Below are positions 43,274 through 50,667 of a stretch of DNA of 64,000 nt, one piece after another. A program made the translations under genes and the position numbers. Under the pieces are notes generated by a model. It did not search any database. It had not been told where the DNA came from and saw only the letters and a program-made list of their open reading frames with translations. Origin of the DNA: Dorea formicigenerans (lineage in GTDB: Bacteria > Bacillota > Clostridia > Lachnospirales > Lachnospiraceae); contig NZ_CP102279.1 of NCBI RefSeq assembly GCF_025150245.1, positions 1,485,423-1,549,422 of the forward strand. Reading direction: 5' to 3'. The first letter of the stretch is position 1. Each line of letters opens with the position of its first letter.

Positions 43274-43900
43274 ATGAAGATAGGAATTATGGGAGGTACA
43301 TTTGATCCGATCCACAATGGACATTTACATCTTGCCCGGACTGCACTTACGCAGTTCGATCTGGATCAGATCTGGTTTATGCCAAATGGAATGCCTCCGC
43401 ATAAAAAACAGTCTTCTATTGAGTCAGATATTCATGAAAGAATTGCCATGACCCGGATTGCAATAAAAGCTAATAAGCAGTTTTATCTGCAGGAATATGA
43501 AGCGAAGCGGGAAAAAGTATCTTACTCCTATAAAACGATGGAACATTTTCGGAAAATGTATCCGGACGATGAATTTTATTTTATTATAGGAGCAGATTCC
43601 CTTTTTTCAATCGAAACATGGAAACACCCGGAAAGACTTTTTAAGGCATGTATTATTCTTGCAGCGTGCAGAGATGAGGCGGCGACCAAAGAGTCCTTAA
43701 ATGGACAGATACAGATGCTTAAAGGAAAATATGGAGCATATATAAAGTTCCTTGCAATGCCTTTAGAACACGTATCGTCTCATGAAATCAGAAAACTTAT
43801 AGAATCAGGAGAACCTGTGTCAGAATACATTCCGGCAGAAGTCGAAGCTTACATCAGAAAGGAAGGACTGTATGGATCAGGAAATCGAAAAAATCAGTAA
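43274..43900 (+). CDS. nadD: Nicotinate-nucleotide adenylyltransferase
   Basis: 208-residue NadD making deamido-NAD+ from nicotinate mononucleotide and ATP. Motifs are GGTFDPIHNGHLHLA (HxGH-type) and VSSHEIRKLIESG. ATG 43274 has GAGGTGAT four bases upstream; an in-frame start at 43247 has none. It overlaps yqeK by 29 bases. Confidence 0.96.
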   Translation: MKIGIMGGTFDPIHNGHLHLARTALTQFDLDQIWFMPNGMPPHKKQSSIESDIHERIAMTRIAIKANKQFYLQEYEAKREKVSYSYKTMEHFRKMYPDDEFYFIIGADSLFSIETWKHPERLFKACIILAACRDEAATKESLNGQIQMLKGKYGAYIKFLAMPLEHVSSHEIRKLIESGEPVSEYIPAEVEAYIRKEGLYGSGNRKNQ

Positions 43901-44453
43901 AAAATTAATGAAAGAACTGGATGAAGACCGCTATCGCCATACACAGGGGGTAATGTATACTTCAGCAGCACTGGCAATGCGTTATGGCGCAGATTTGAAA
44001 AAGGCTTTACTTGCCGGACTTTTACATGATTGCGCAAAATGCATTCCAGGACATACAAAGATAAAAATGTGCGAAAAATACAATCTGGAGATTTCAGAAA
44101 TCGAACGAAAGAATCCAAGTCTCTTGCATGCAAAATTAGGTGCTTATCTAGCGAAAGATAAGTATGATATAGAAGATGAAGAGATTCTTATGGCAATTCG
44201 CTCTCATACGACAGGACGTCCGGGAATGAGTCTTTTAGAAAAGATTGTATATATTGCAGATTATATGGAGCCGGGGCGCAAAGAGCTGCCCAATATGATG
44301 GATGTGAGACATTTGGCATTTGAAGATATTGATAAGTGTCTATATCGTATTTTGCGAGATTCCCTGGTGTATCTGAAAGCGCAGGACATGCCAATTGATC
44401 AGACAACCGAAGAGACTTATCAATATTACAATGAACTTTATTCCAAACATTAA
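43872..44453 (+). CDS. yqeK: YqeK, HD-domain bis(5'-nucleosyl)-tetraphosphatase (symmetrical)
   Basis: 193-residue HD phosphohydrolase. YqeK-type enzymes hydrolyse Ap4A symmetrically. The ligands are visible in YRHTQGVMYTSAALA, LLHDCAKCI (HD), LLHAKLGAYLA and IRSHTTGRPGMS, with YIADYMEPGR characteristic of the family. Its start lies within the 3' end of nadD, indicating coupling, and the order nadD-yqeK-rsfS is conserved. Confidence 0.95.
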   Translation: MDQEIEKISKKLMKELDEDRYRHTQGVMYTSAALAMRYGADLKKALLAGLLHDCAKCIPGHTKIKMCEKYNLEISEIERKNPSLLHAKLGAYLAKDKYDIEDEEILMAIRSHTTGRPGMSLLEKIVYIADYMEPGRKELPNMMDVRHLAFEDIDKCLYRILRDSLVYLKAQDMPIDQTTEETYQYYNELYSKH

Positions 44454-44462
44454 TAATTAATA

Positions 44463-44528
44463 GCAGATATGCGATGGGCGATGGCGTCCACGATAGGTGA
44501 CGGGCAACAAAATCACTCGCATTCCTGC
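44463..44528 (+). ncRNA. Putative structured RNA element between yqeK and rsfS
   Basis: GCAG-AT-ATGCGA (44463-44474) pairs with TCGCAT-TC-CTGC (44517-44528): 10 paired bases with a 2x2 internal loop. Inside, GTGA (44497-44500) pairs with TCAC (44513-44516). The stretch is distinctly richer in G+C than its surroundings, is not coding and sits just before the rsfS ribosome site. Family unknown. Confidence 0.4.
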
Positions 44529-44555
44529 AAATTTAAAATAACAGGAGGAGACAGA

Positions 44556-44909
44556 ATGAATCAGGCACTGGAAATGGCACGCGTAGCATATCAGGCACTG
44601 GATGAGAAAAAGGGTGAAGATATTCGTGTGATCGATATATCTGGGATATCTGTCATTGGAGATTATTTTGTTATAACAAACGGAACCAGTGACAGTCAAG
44701 TACGTGCACTTGTTGACAATGTAGAAGAGAAGATGCATAAAGCCGGATATGAGTTGAAAGAGCAGGAAGGTAATAACAGCGGTACATGGGTACTTCTGGA
44801 TTACGGTGATATCATCATTCATATTTTTGACAGAGAAAACCGTCCATTCTATAATCTAGAGAGAATCTGGAGTGATGGAAAAGACGTTGAGATGAATGAA
44901 TTATCTTAA
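44556..44909 (+). CDS. rsfS: Ribosome silencing factor RsfS
   Basis: 117-residue RsfS (Iojap/YbeB), which binds L14 on the 50S subunit and blocks subunit joining during starvation. Core motifs are DIRVIDISGISVIGDYFVI, NGTSDSQVRALVDNVEE, and the end GTWVLLDYGDIIIHIFDRENRPFYNLERIW. ATG 44556 follows GGAGGAG (44544-44550); reading further upstream would run into the structured element. Confidence 0.97.
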   Translation: MNQALEMARVAYQALDEKKGEDIRVIDISGISVIGDYFVITNGTSDSQVRALVDNVEEKMHKAGYELKEQEGNNSGTWVLLDYGDIIIHIFDRENRPFYNLERIWSDGKDVEMNELS

Positions 44910-44922
44910 TAAATGAATTTAG

Positions 44923-44996
44923 ATGATGCCAGGATTGTGGGAGTGCAACGCACGGAACAATCCGTAGGCATCATAGTTGGGGCTTTTGACCCCAAC
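44923..44996 (+). repeat. Compound palindromic element downstream of rsfS
   Basis: First hairpin: ATGATGCC (44923-44930) with GGCATCAT (44967-44974), then GGATTGT (44932-44938) with ACAATCC (44957-44963), topped by GTGC-AAC-GCAC (44943-44953). Second hairpin: GTTGGGG (44976-44982) with CCCCAAC (44990-44996). No T-run follows, so it is not a simple terminator; it may be a dispersed REP-like palindrome or a structured 3' RNA. Confidence 0.5.
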
Positions 44997-45027
44997 ATCA
45001 TTTAGATACAACAGAAGAGTGGAATAT

Positions 45028-45046
45028 AAAAAACGGTATGGCGCAG
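45028..45046 (+). terminator. Left half of the rsfS/lexA terminator, split by the IS
   Basis: AAAAAACGGTATG ending at 45040, followed by GCG and the CAG target duplication (45044-45046). Its partner arm is at 46517-46530 on the far side of the insertion element. Confidence 0.7.
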
Positions 45047-45083
45047 TGATATGTACCCAGAATCCTGGACACATATTTATGAA

Positions 45084-45971
45084 CTAGGCTGAACACATGG
45101 ATGCTATCCTGTATTGTACAGGTGGCATCCATTTTGTTTTTGCCTGAATTCTTTTGTTATTATAATAATCTATATATTCTTCAACCGCTTGTGAGAATTC
45201 TTCGAAGGAAGAATAGTCTTTCTCATAACCATAATACATCTCATTTTTCAATCTTCCAAAGAATGTCTCCATAATACAATTGTCATAGCAATTACCTTTC
45301 CGTGACATGGATTGTACAATGCCATGTTCTTGTAAGGCATTTCTAAAATTGACATGCTGATACTGCCACCCCTGATTAGAATGAAATATTAATCCTTCGA
45401 CAGAAGGAAATTTTTCAAAAGCTTTATTTAGCATTCTTTCTATCTGGCCAAGATTAGGAGTCCTAGATAAATCATATGAAATAATTTCGTTTGTATTCAT
45501 ATCTAGCACTGGCGATATATAACACTTTCCCCATGAAAAATTGAATTGAGACACATCTGTGGTCCATTTTTGTAAAGGCGAAGTTGTGCTGAAATCTCTG
45601 CCTATTATATTATCAGCAATCTTACCAACTTGTCCCTTATAGGAATGATATTTTTCCTTTGGTCGTTTGCCGGCTAATCCTGATTCATGCATAAGACGCT
45701 GAACTCTCTTATGGTTCACCTGATACCCGCGATTAATAAGTTCCTGGTGAACCCTTCTTACGCCATATCTGCGTTTGTTCTCCTCAAAAATATTTTTTAT
45801 TTCTTCTAGTACTTCTTGATTGCGTTCGGCAACAATATCGTTTCTGTTAATCTCAAAATAGTAAGTAGATTTAGCCATATGCATTGCTTTTAGGAGATAC
45901 TTTAGTTGATATCCTTTTTCTCTGAGTTCTTTGATGATTGCTGCTTTTTCGCCTTGAGTTGCGCAACCCAT
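45084..45971 (-). CDS. IS3 family transposase OrfB (DDE domain, second Asp replaced)
   Basis: 295-residue rve-type integrase domain of an IS150-like transposase. A HTH_21 region (about 25-110; RRYGVRRVHQELINRGYQVNHKRVQRLM) is followed by the catalytic core: D139 in WTTDVSQF, then position 199 in FHSNQGWQYQ, and E235 in DNCIMETFFGRLK with the standard 35-residue spacing. Position 199 should be Asp (HSDQG) but is Asn (AAT, + strand 45375-45377), which should abolish catalysis. OrfB lies in the -1 frame relative to OrfA; the full transposase would need a -1 frameshift, for which G-AAA-AAG (+ strand 45944-45950) is a candidate. Confidence 0.93.
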   Translation of the reverse strand: MGCATQGEKAAIIKELREKGYQLKYLLKAMHMAKSTYYFEINRNDIVAERNQEVLEEIKNIFEENKRRYGVRRVHQELINRGYQVNHKRVQRLMHESGLAGKRPKEKYHSYKGQVGKIADNIIGRDFSTTSPLQKWTTDVSQFNFSWGKCYISPVLDMNTNEIISYDLSRTPNLGQIERMLNKAFEKFPSVEGLIFHSNQGWQYQHVNFRNALQEHGIVQSMSRKGNCYDNCIMETFFGRLKNEMYYGYEKDYSSFEEFSQAVEEYIDYYNNKRIQAKTKWMPPVQYRIASMCSA

Positions 45972-46465
45972 TTTTCTTGCCTCAAGGCAATCCGTTTTTT
46001 TATTACTTCATTCTCGGCTTTGATATATTCATTTTCAGTTCTCAAGCGTATCAGTTCTTCTCGTTCCGATTCTGTTAAAGGTAATGGATTTGTTGATTTT
46101 TTCATTCTCGGTTCCTTTGTTGGTCGTCCTCTTTTACTTTCTACCAATCCATTATATCCTTGTAATTTATATTTGTGTACCCATTGATAAAGCAGTCCTG
46201 CATTAATGCCTGCTTCTATGGCAACTTTCGTTCTTGGTGTGCCTGCAATAACCTTTGAAATCAGTTCAAGTTTTTCTTCGGGTGTCCATACCTTATTAAA
46301 CACCTTATGTTTTAAAACTTCTGGACCATGTAAATCAACCAATCTGGACCATTCTCGTATATGCCTTTTGAGAGTATTGGGATTCAGCCCCTCTGGGATG
46401 TCAGGATACGAACCCGAATGATACAATTCAACACACATCATTTTAAACTCATAACTATAACGCAT
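45902..46465 (-). CDS. IS3 family transposase OrfA (helix-turn-helix)
   Basis: 187-residue DNA-binding subunit with two helix-turn-helix motifs (YSYEFKMMCVELYHSG and TPEEKLELISKVIAGTP...) and a C-terminal coiled-coil leucine zipper (ESEREELIRLRTENEYIKAE). The start at 46465 follows AAGGAGGGTA on the - strand, inside the IS; a longer frame would start in the left-end repeat. It overlaps OrfB by 70 bases. It looks intact. Confidence 0.9.
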   Translation of the reverse strand: MRYSYEFKMMCVELYHSGSYPDIPEGLNPNTLKRHIREWSRLVDLHGPEVLKHKVFNKVWTPEEKLELISKVIAGTPRTKVAIEAGINAGLLYQWVHKYKLQGYNGLVESKRGRPTKEPRMKKSTNPLPLTESEREELIRLRTENEYIKAENEVIKKRIALRQEKWVAQLKAKKQQSSKNSEKKDIN

Positions 46466-46511
46466 AAAAATACCCTCCTTACTGATTGTCCAGTAAAGAG
46501 GGTACATATCA

Positions 46512-46530
46512 CAGGTCATACCGTTTTTAT
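46512..46530 (-). terminator. Right half of the rsfS/lexA terminator, split by the IS
   Basis: CAG duplication, GT, then CATACCGTTTTTAT. Joined to the left half without the IS, it gives a 12-bp stem (A5-CGGTATG with CATACCG-T5) around GCGCAGGT, a hairpin able to terminate rsfS transcription and, being A-flanked on the left, also lexA coming the other way. Confidence 0.7.
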
Positions 46531-46670
46531 AATAAAGATACCAGGGTTCCAATATGAGCATAAAAGTGGAGTGAAAGCAGGATGTGAAAATGAAATCCTA
46601 TGAGTTACTATGGAAAAGCACTTGTGCAATGAAATACACAAGTGCTGAAGCCGTACTAAAAATATGAAAA

Positions 46671-47288
46671 TTATTTAAAGAATCTAAATACACCAATCAC
46701 CTTGCCAAGAATCTGGCAGTCTCTTACGATGATCGGATCCATAAAGTCGTTCTCCGGTTGAAGTCTGATAAATCCCTCTTCTTTATAAAAAGTCTTTACA
46801 GTTGCACCATCATCGATCAATGCAACAACCATATCTCCGTTATCTGCTGTCTGCTGTTGTTCTACCAGTACCATATCCCCGTTAAGAATACCGGCATTGA
46901 CCATACTCTCACCGCAAACAGTCAGCATGAAGGTCTGATTATTCGGCATGAATTCCATCGGAATAGGAAAGTAGTTTTCGATATTCTGCTGTGCCAGAAG
47001 AGGTTCTCCGGCTGCTACACGACCGATTAGCGGAACATTGACCATCTCACGTCTGTTAAAATTAAAAGACTCATCTAAAATCTCAATTGCCCTCGGTTTT
47101 GTCGGGTCACGCTTAATATATCCATTCTTCTCCAAAGTCTCAAGATGAGAATGGACAGAAGAAGTAGATTTTAGATGAACAGCTTCACATATGTCACGTA
47201 CTGCAGGTGGAAATCCACGTTCCAGTATCTGTGATTTGATATAATCTAAAATCTCTTGTTGTTTTGGAGTAATCTTACCCTGTGCCAT
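46671..47288 (-). CDS. lexA: SOS repressor LexA
   Basis: 205-residue LexA. The N-terminal winged helix (about 1-65; KQQEILDYIKSQILERGFPPAVRDICEAV) is followed by the S24 peptidase domain with the self-cleavage site A93-G94 (GRVAAGEPL), nucleophile S128 (CGESM) and K165 (ATVKTFYKE). The start at 47288 has GGGAGGTT nine bases upstream; the GTG 27 bases further out overlaps that site. It is divergent from the YneA-like gene, as in Bacillus. Confidence 0.98.
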   Translation of the reverse strand: MAQGKITPKQQEILDYIKSQILERGFPPAVRDICEAVHLKSTSSVHSHLETLEKNGYIKRDPTKPRAIEILDESFNFNRREMVNVPLIGRVAAGEPLLAQQNIENYFPIPMEFMPNNQTFMLTVCGESMVNAGILNGDMVLVEQQQTADNGDMVVALIDDGATVKTFYKEEGFIRLQPENDFMDPIIVRDCQILGKVIGVFRFFK

Positions 47289-47524
47289 AATTATAATAAC
47301 CTCCCGTATATTCACACCAGCTCTTTTAGATAGTTATAGTTTAGCAGTATATGACAGAGCAACAAGCCCTTTTGTAAAACTATATAAGAACTGTACAAAA
47401 TTGTTTCATTAACGTTCGTTGGCTTGATATAGAGCCTCTAATTTGATGGTTATATTTTATCACAGGGCATATTAAAAAGCAAACAAATGTTTAGAAAATA
47501 TGTTCGGATTTTTATAAAAAGATA

Positions 47525-47553
47525 TTGACATCCAAACAACTGTTCGATATAAT
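47525..47553 (+). promoter_or_regulatory. Consensus sigma-A promoter of the YneA-like gene
   Basis: TTGACA (47525-47530) and TATAAT (47548-47553) at 17 bases. The spacer contains a LexA box. Confidence 0.9.
47533..47546. promoter_or_regulatory. LexA box 1
   Basis: CAAACAACTGTTCG fits the Firmicutes operator CGAAC-N4-GTTCG with one mismatch and lies between -35 and -10. Confidence 0.75.
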
Positions 47554-47560
47554 ATAATCA

Positions 47561-47574
47561 CGAACAAAAGTTCG
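47561..47574. promoter_or_regulatory. LexA box 2
   Basis: CGAACAAAAGTTCG is a perfect CGAAC-N4-GTTCG operator at the expected transcription start. Confidence 0.9.
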
Positions 47575-47659
47575 AGAACATTCATTCGATACTACAAAAA
47601 GATATAGTTACAATTTAGAATTTCATGTTAGGGAATCAAAAAAGAGGAGTGTAAAAGTT

Positions 47660-48049
47660 ATGAGAATGGGTAACGAATATGCAGTAGAAAGAACAATGGG
47701 AAGAACAGAATCAGGAAAGTGTCAATCGAAAACGCATAAGACATACAGAGACACATTAACACTTTGGATTGTAGCATTTATTATGATTGCTGGATTAAGT
47801 ATTGCACTTGGAAGCAATCTGGTATCCGCCCACGATAAGAGTGAACAGCCAGAACAGAAATTTTACAAGAGCATTGAGATCAAAGAAGGTGATACGTTAT
47901 GGGGAATCGCTAAAGAATACAGAGGTGATGACTACGATTCTATTTATGACTATATTGATGAAGTAATGTCTATTAATGGACTTACATCAGATCAGATCCA
48001 CGCAGGACAATACCTTACAGTAGCTTATTATGACACACAGGCAAGATAA
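47660..48049 (+). CDS. YneA-like SOS-induced LysM membrane protein (division inhibitor)
   Basis: 129-residue protein with a charged N-terminus, one membrane helix (about 35-57) and a C-terminal LysM domain (about 72-125; IEIKEGDTLWGIAKEYRG, INGLTSDQIHAGQYLTV). This is the architecture and position of YneA in Bacillus, which stops cell division during SOS and is divergent from lexA. Two LexA boxes on its promoter support the same role. Sequence similarity to YneA is modest, so the function is inferred. AGAGGAG lies ten bases before ATG 47660. Confidence 0.8.
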   Translation: MRMGNEYAVERTMGRTESGKCQSKTHKTYRDTLTLWIVAFIMIAGLSIALGSNLVSAHDKSEQPEQKFYKSIEIKEGDTLWGIAKEYRGDDYDSIYDYIDEVMSINGLTSDQIHAGQYLTVAYYDTQAR

Positions 48050-48100
48050 TTAGTCTGTTGTGTAAATAATATAGCGTTTAAGATATATTTTATTACTCAG

Positions 48101-48186
48101 ATATATAAGAATGTTATTCTCTTATATATAAACACTCACCCATGGACAGGGCATAAGATTAGAGATAGTTTTATGCCCTGTCTTTA
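48101..48186 (+). terminator. Palindrome and candidate terminator after the YneA-like gene
   Basis: An AT-rich imperfect palindrome (48101-48130) is followed by a perfect 12-bp stem GACAGGGCATAA (48145-48156) with TTATGCCCTGTC (48171-48182), then TTTAT. The T-run is short, so termination is plausible but not certain. Confidence 0.6.
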
Positions 48187-48282
48187 TACTAAGAAGAGAA
48201 TTGACAATAGAATTACAAGAAGTTATCATAAATATATTAGACGTAAATAAAATAGTTAATTTCATTATAGGGAGGCATAGAC

Positions 48283-48765
48283 GTGAGTGAAAAATTGAAA
48301 TTTAGTTTGCTGATATGTTTTTTCTTTTTATTAATGATAATTTCAATATGTCTTATTATAAAACGTTGGAATCGATATAGTACATTTTCAAACGGAACAT
48401 ATAAAAATGCAGGGCAAAAATTAATTTTCGAAATTTTCTTTTCGAAGGAGGAAGCAATACAAAGATTATATAGTCCTGCTGAAAGTGATACTTTGGATTA
48501 TGAATTTTGGAACGATAATGGAGAGTATTATATAAAAGTAAAAGGTATTAAACGTTTTCAGCAAATGAACGGAGTTTTAACGGCTGCTTTTAAAGTGGAT
48601 TTTATACAACAGAACGGTAAGAATTATATGGTTGTAGACCACATTAATAATATGCAGCTTTTATATTCGGCTGGATACGAAGCAGAATTATTTGAATTTA
48701 TGACTAAAAAACTAAACTGTGTTCCTGTTTCAGAAGAAATTATAAAAGTAGATTGTTATAATTAA
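48283..48765 (+). CDS. Hypothetical single-pass membrane protein
   Basis: 160-residue protein with a strongly hydrophobic N-terminal helix (about 8-27, LLICFFFLLMIISICLII), then a probably extracytoplasmic domain of about 130 residues (YYIKVKGIKRFQQMNG, FIQQNGKNYMVVDHINN). No family recognised. The DNA is markedly more AT-rich than the flanking core genes, as for the next two genes. Reasonable ribosome site (AGGGAGG). Confidence 0.65.
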   Translation: MSEKLKFSLLICFFFLLMIISICLIIKRWNRYSTFSNGTYKNAGQKLIFEIFFSKEEAIQRLYSPAESDTLDYEFWNDNGEYYIKVKGIKRFQQMNGVLTAAFKVDFIQQNGKNYMVVDHINNMQLLYSAGYEAELFEFMTKKLNCVPVSEEIIKVDCYN

Positions 48766-48819
48766 TTTTAGATTTAGATTTTTTAGCAATATAACATATA
48801 TATATATAGGAGGAACCAA

Positions 48820-49818
48820 ATGGAATATTTAACATTTGTGGAAGAATTAAAAAAACATATACTAAAGAATGAAAAATGGAACATTTCCGAAGAAAATTAT
48901 AAATTTTATCCCGACGGATATAACGCTGAAAGTGATATCGAAAAAGAGTTTATACGAAATACAAATGTAAAATATAATCGTGTGGAATCGGACACGTTAA
49001 TCGGTGACTTTCTTAATTTAACTGTAACATTAGAGGGCAGGACAGATACTTATTGCCGATTCTCTGTCAAAGAGTTATATAATGAATATCAGGAATATGG
49101 CTGGGAGAGAGTTGATTTTATTATCAGTGAAAATATTAAGCTGGCATCATTTTACAGTCCGGATGAGATTATGAAGAATATTACAGATTATGAGTTTATT
49201 CGTAATCGTCTGATTGTCCGGCCAATAAATTTTACCGATAATAAATATGAATTAAAGGATTGTGTATACAAGAAGATTGGTGATATTGCACTTGTATTAT
49301 ATGTATTGCTTTATGACGATGAAAAAATGGGATTAGGCACTGTGAAAGCCCAAAAAGCATTTATTGATAAGTGGGAGAAGGATTATGGGGAGATATGGGA
49401 AGATGCATTACGGAATACGAATGTCTGGGCACCGCCGCGTATGTACATGCGTGCAGAAGATTTAATTGATCCACCATATACTCAGGGAGCGTTTATGGCA
49501 TTTGGATATAAGTTTGAAAAGATAAATCCGTTATTTGCACCGACAATTACGACAGTGAAAAAGAAAAATGGAGCAATTGCAATGTTTTATCCTGGAGTAT
49601 TAGAGAAACTGGCAGAAATTTGTGGCGGAAGTTATTATGTATCATTTACAAGTATTCACGATGTACGAATTCACCCTGTATCAACAGTGCAGCCGAGACG
49701 GATTCTTCGCTCTTTAAAAGATGTAAATAAAATGTTTAATCAAGCGAGTGATATTCTGAGCCGTCAAATATTTGTTTATGATAACGAGAAGAAAGAATTA
49801 AAACCTATGGAAATGTAA
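48820..49818 (+). CDS. DUF5688 family protein
   Basis: 332-residue soluble protein that I place, with moderate confidence, in the DUF5688 family common in Lachnospiraceae and often present in several copies. Visible features are MEYLTFVEELKKHI at the N-terminus, YEFIRNRLIVRPIN, GDIALVLYVLL, and a C-terminal YYVSFTSIHDVRIHPVS. No catalytic motif is evident; function unknown. AGGAGG lies seven bases before the ATG. Confidence 0.7.
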   Translation: MEYLTFVEELKKHILKNEKWNISEENYKFYPDGYNAESDIEKEFIRNTNVKYNRVESDTLIGDFLNLTVTLEGRTDTYCRFSVKELYNEYQEYGWERVDFIISENIKLASFYSPDEIMKNITDYEFIRNRLIVRPINFTDNKYELKDCVYKKIGDIALVLYVLLYDDEKMGLGTVKAQKAFIDKWEKDYGEIWEDALRNTNVWAPPRMYMRAEDLIDPPYTQGAFMAFGYKFEKINPLFAPTITTVKKKNGAIAMFYPGVLEKLAEICGGSYYVSFTSIHDVRIHPVSTVQPRRILRSLKDVNKMFNQASDILSRQIFVYDNEKKELKPMEM

Positions 49819-49901
49819 CTTTGAAATATTTTCAGTTGGCAATCCACCTGTAAATGTTCCAATGTTAATTAGATAATATAAATAAAAGGGAGGTCCTAGT
49901 T

Positions 49902-50447
49902 ATGCCATTACCAAAAGAACAACATAAATATACAGTTGATGATATTTTGGCTTTACCAGATGGTCAGCGTGCAGAATTAATAGACGGACAGATTTATGAT
50001 ATGGGAACACCGACAAAAACACATCAAGATATACTTGGATATTTATTTTTTAGTGTACAGAGCCATATCATGAATAATAAAGGTTCTTGTCAGGCAATGT
50101 TGGCACCATTTTCCATTTTTTTGAATAACGATGATAGAAATTATGTCGAACCGGATTTATCTGTAATATGCAATCCATCAATTCTTGATGAAAAAGGGTG
50201 TCATGGAGCACCGGATTGGATAATTGAAATTGTATCTCCAAGTAGTGAACGGATGGATTATGTTGTAAAAACATTCAAATATCGGACTGCTGGAGTTCGA
50301 GAGTATTGGGTTATAGACAAAACCTTGCAAAAAGTAACAGTTTTTGATTTTGAAAATGACAATATGTTTGAATATGATTTTACACAGAAAATTCCCGTTT
50401 TGATTTATGATGGCGAATTGGAAATTGATTTATCCAGATTTATTTAG
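49902..50447 (+). CDS. Uma2 family (DUF820) PD-(D/E)XK nuclease-like protein
   Basis: 181-residue protein of the Uma2 family, which has a restriction-endonuclease-like fold; biological role unknown and often found in variable regions. Core: YTVDDILALPDGQRAELIDGQIYDM, YVEPDLSVIC (catalytic Asp), DWIIEIVSPSS (Glu) and KTFKYRTAGVREYWVID. All key residues are present. GGGAGG precedes ATG 49902. Confidence 0.88.
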   Translation: MPLPKEQHKYTVDDILALPDGQRAELIDGQIYDMGTPTKTHQDILGYLFFSVQSHIMNNKGSCQAMLAPFSIFLNNDDRNYVEPDLSVICNPSILDEKGCHGAPDWIIEIVSPSSERMDYVVKTFKYRTAGVREYWVIDKTLQKVTVFDFENDNMFEYDFTQKIPVLIYDGELEIDLSRFI

Positions 50448-50568
50448 CTATGATTTAGGAGGCTAAAGTTCATTCTAGAGTTATTTATATATATGTTCAC
50501 ATTAGTAAAATCAATCTATACGACAAACACCGATTTTTCCAAAAGATGTAGATATGAAGATGAAGTTA

Positions 50569-50577
50569 TGGTATAAT
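50569..50577 (+). promoter_or_regulatory. Candidate extended -10 promoter of the recombinase gene
   Basis: TGG-TATAAT (TATAAT at 50572-50577) without a clear -35 box, 91 bases before the ATG at 50668. Confidence 0.45.
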
Positions 50578-50667
50578 TTACGTAGATTTTTATATGAAAT
50601 AAAGGATATTCCAATATTCAAAGGATCATATAGACACATAACGTAATTAATACGAGGGGAAAATATT

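Larger units (their letters stand above)
45047..46511 (-). mobile_element. IS3 family (IS150 group) insertion sequence
   Basis: A 1465-bp element bounded by imperfect inverted repeats: left TGATATGTACCC then TGGACA (from 45047), right end the inverse (TGTCCA ... GGGTACATATCA ending 46511); 12 bases match at the tips and six further in. It is flanked by the 3-bp direct repeat CAG (45044-45046 and 46512-46514), the usual size for IS150-group elements. Two overlapping frames on the - strand encode OrfA and OrfB. The target is the loop of a terminator hairpin. Confidence 0.9.
47316..47659. promoter_or_regulatory. Divergent lexA / YneA-like control region
   Basis: A 344-base gap containing the rightward SOS promoter (47525-47553), two good LexA boxes on it, two weaker ones nearer lexA (CAAACAAATGTTTA at 47480-47493 and AGAAAATATGTTCG at 47493-47506), and AT-rich leader sequence. 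The weaker boxes would fit LexA autoregulation. Confidence 0.65.

Noticed and set aside
50448-50667. dif site upstream of the XerS-like gene
   Set aside because: ATTTTTCC at about 50533 recalls the start of streptococcal dif-SL, but the rest does not match and no 11-bp inverted arms were found.
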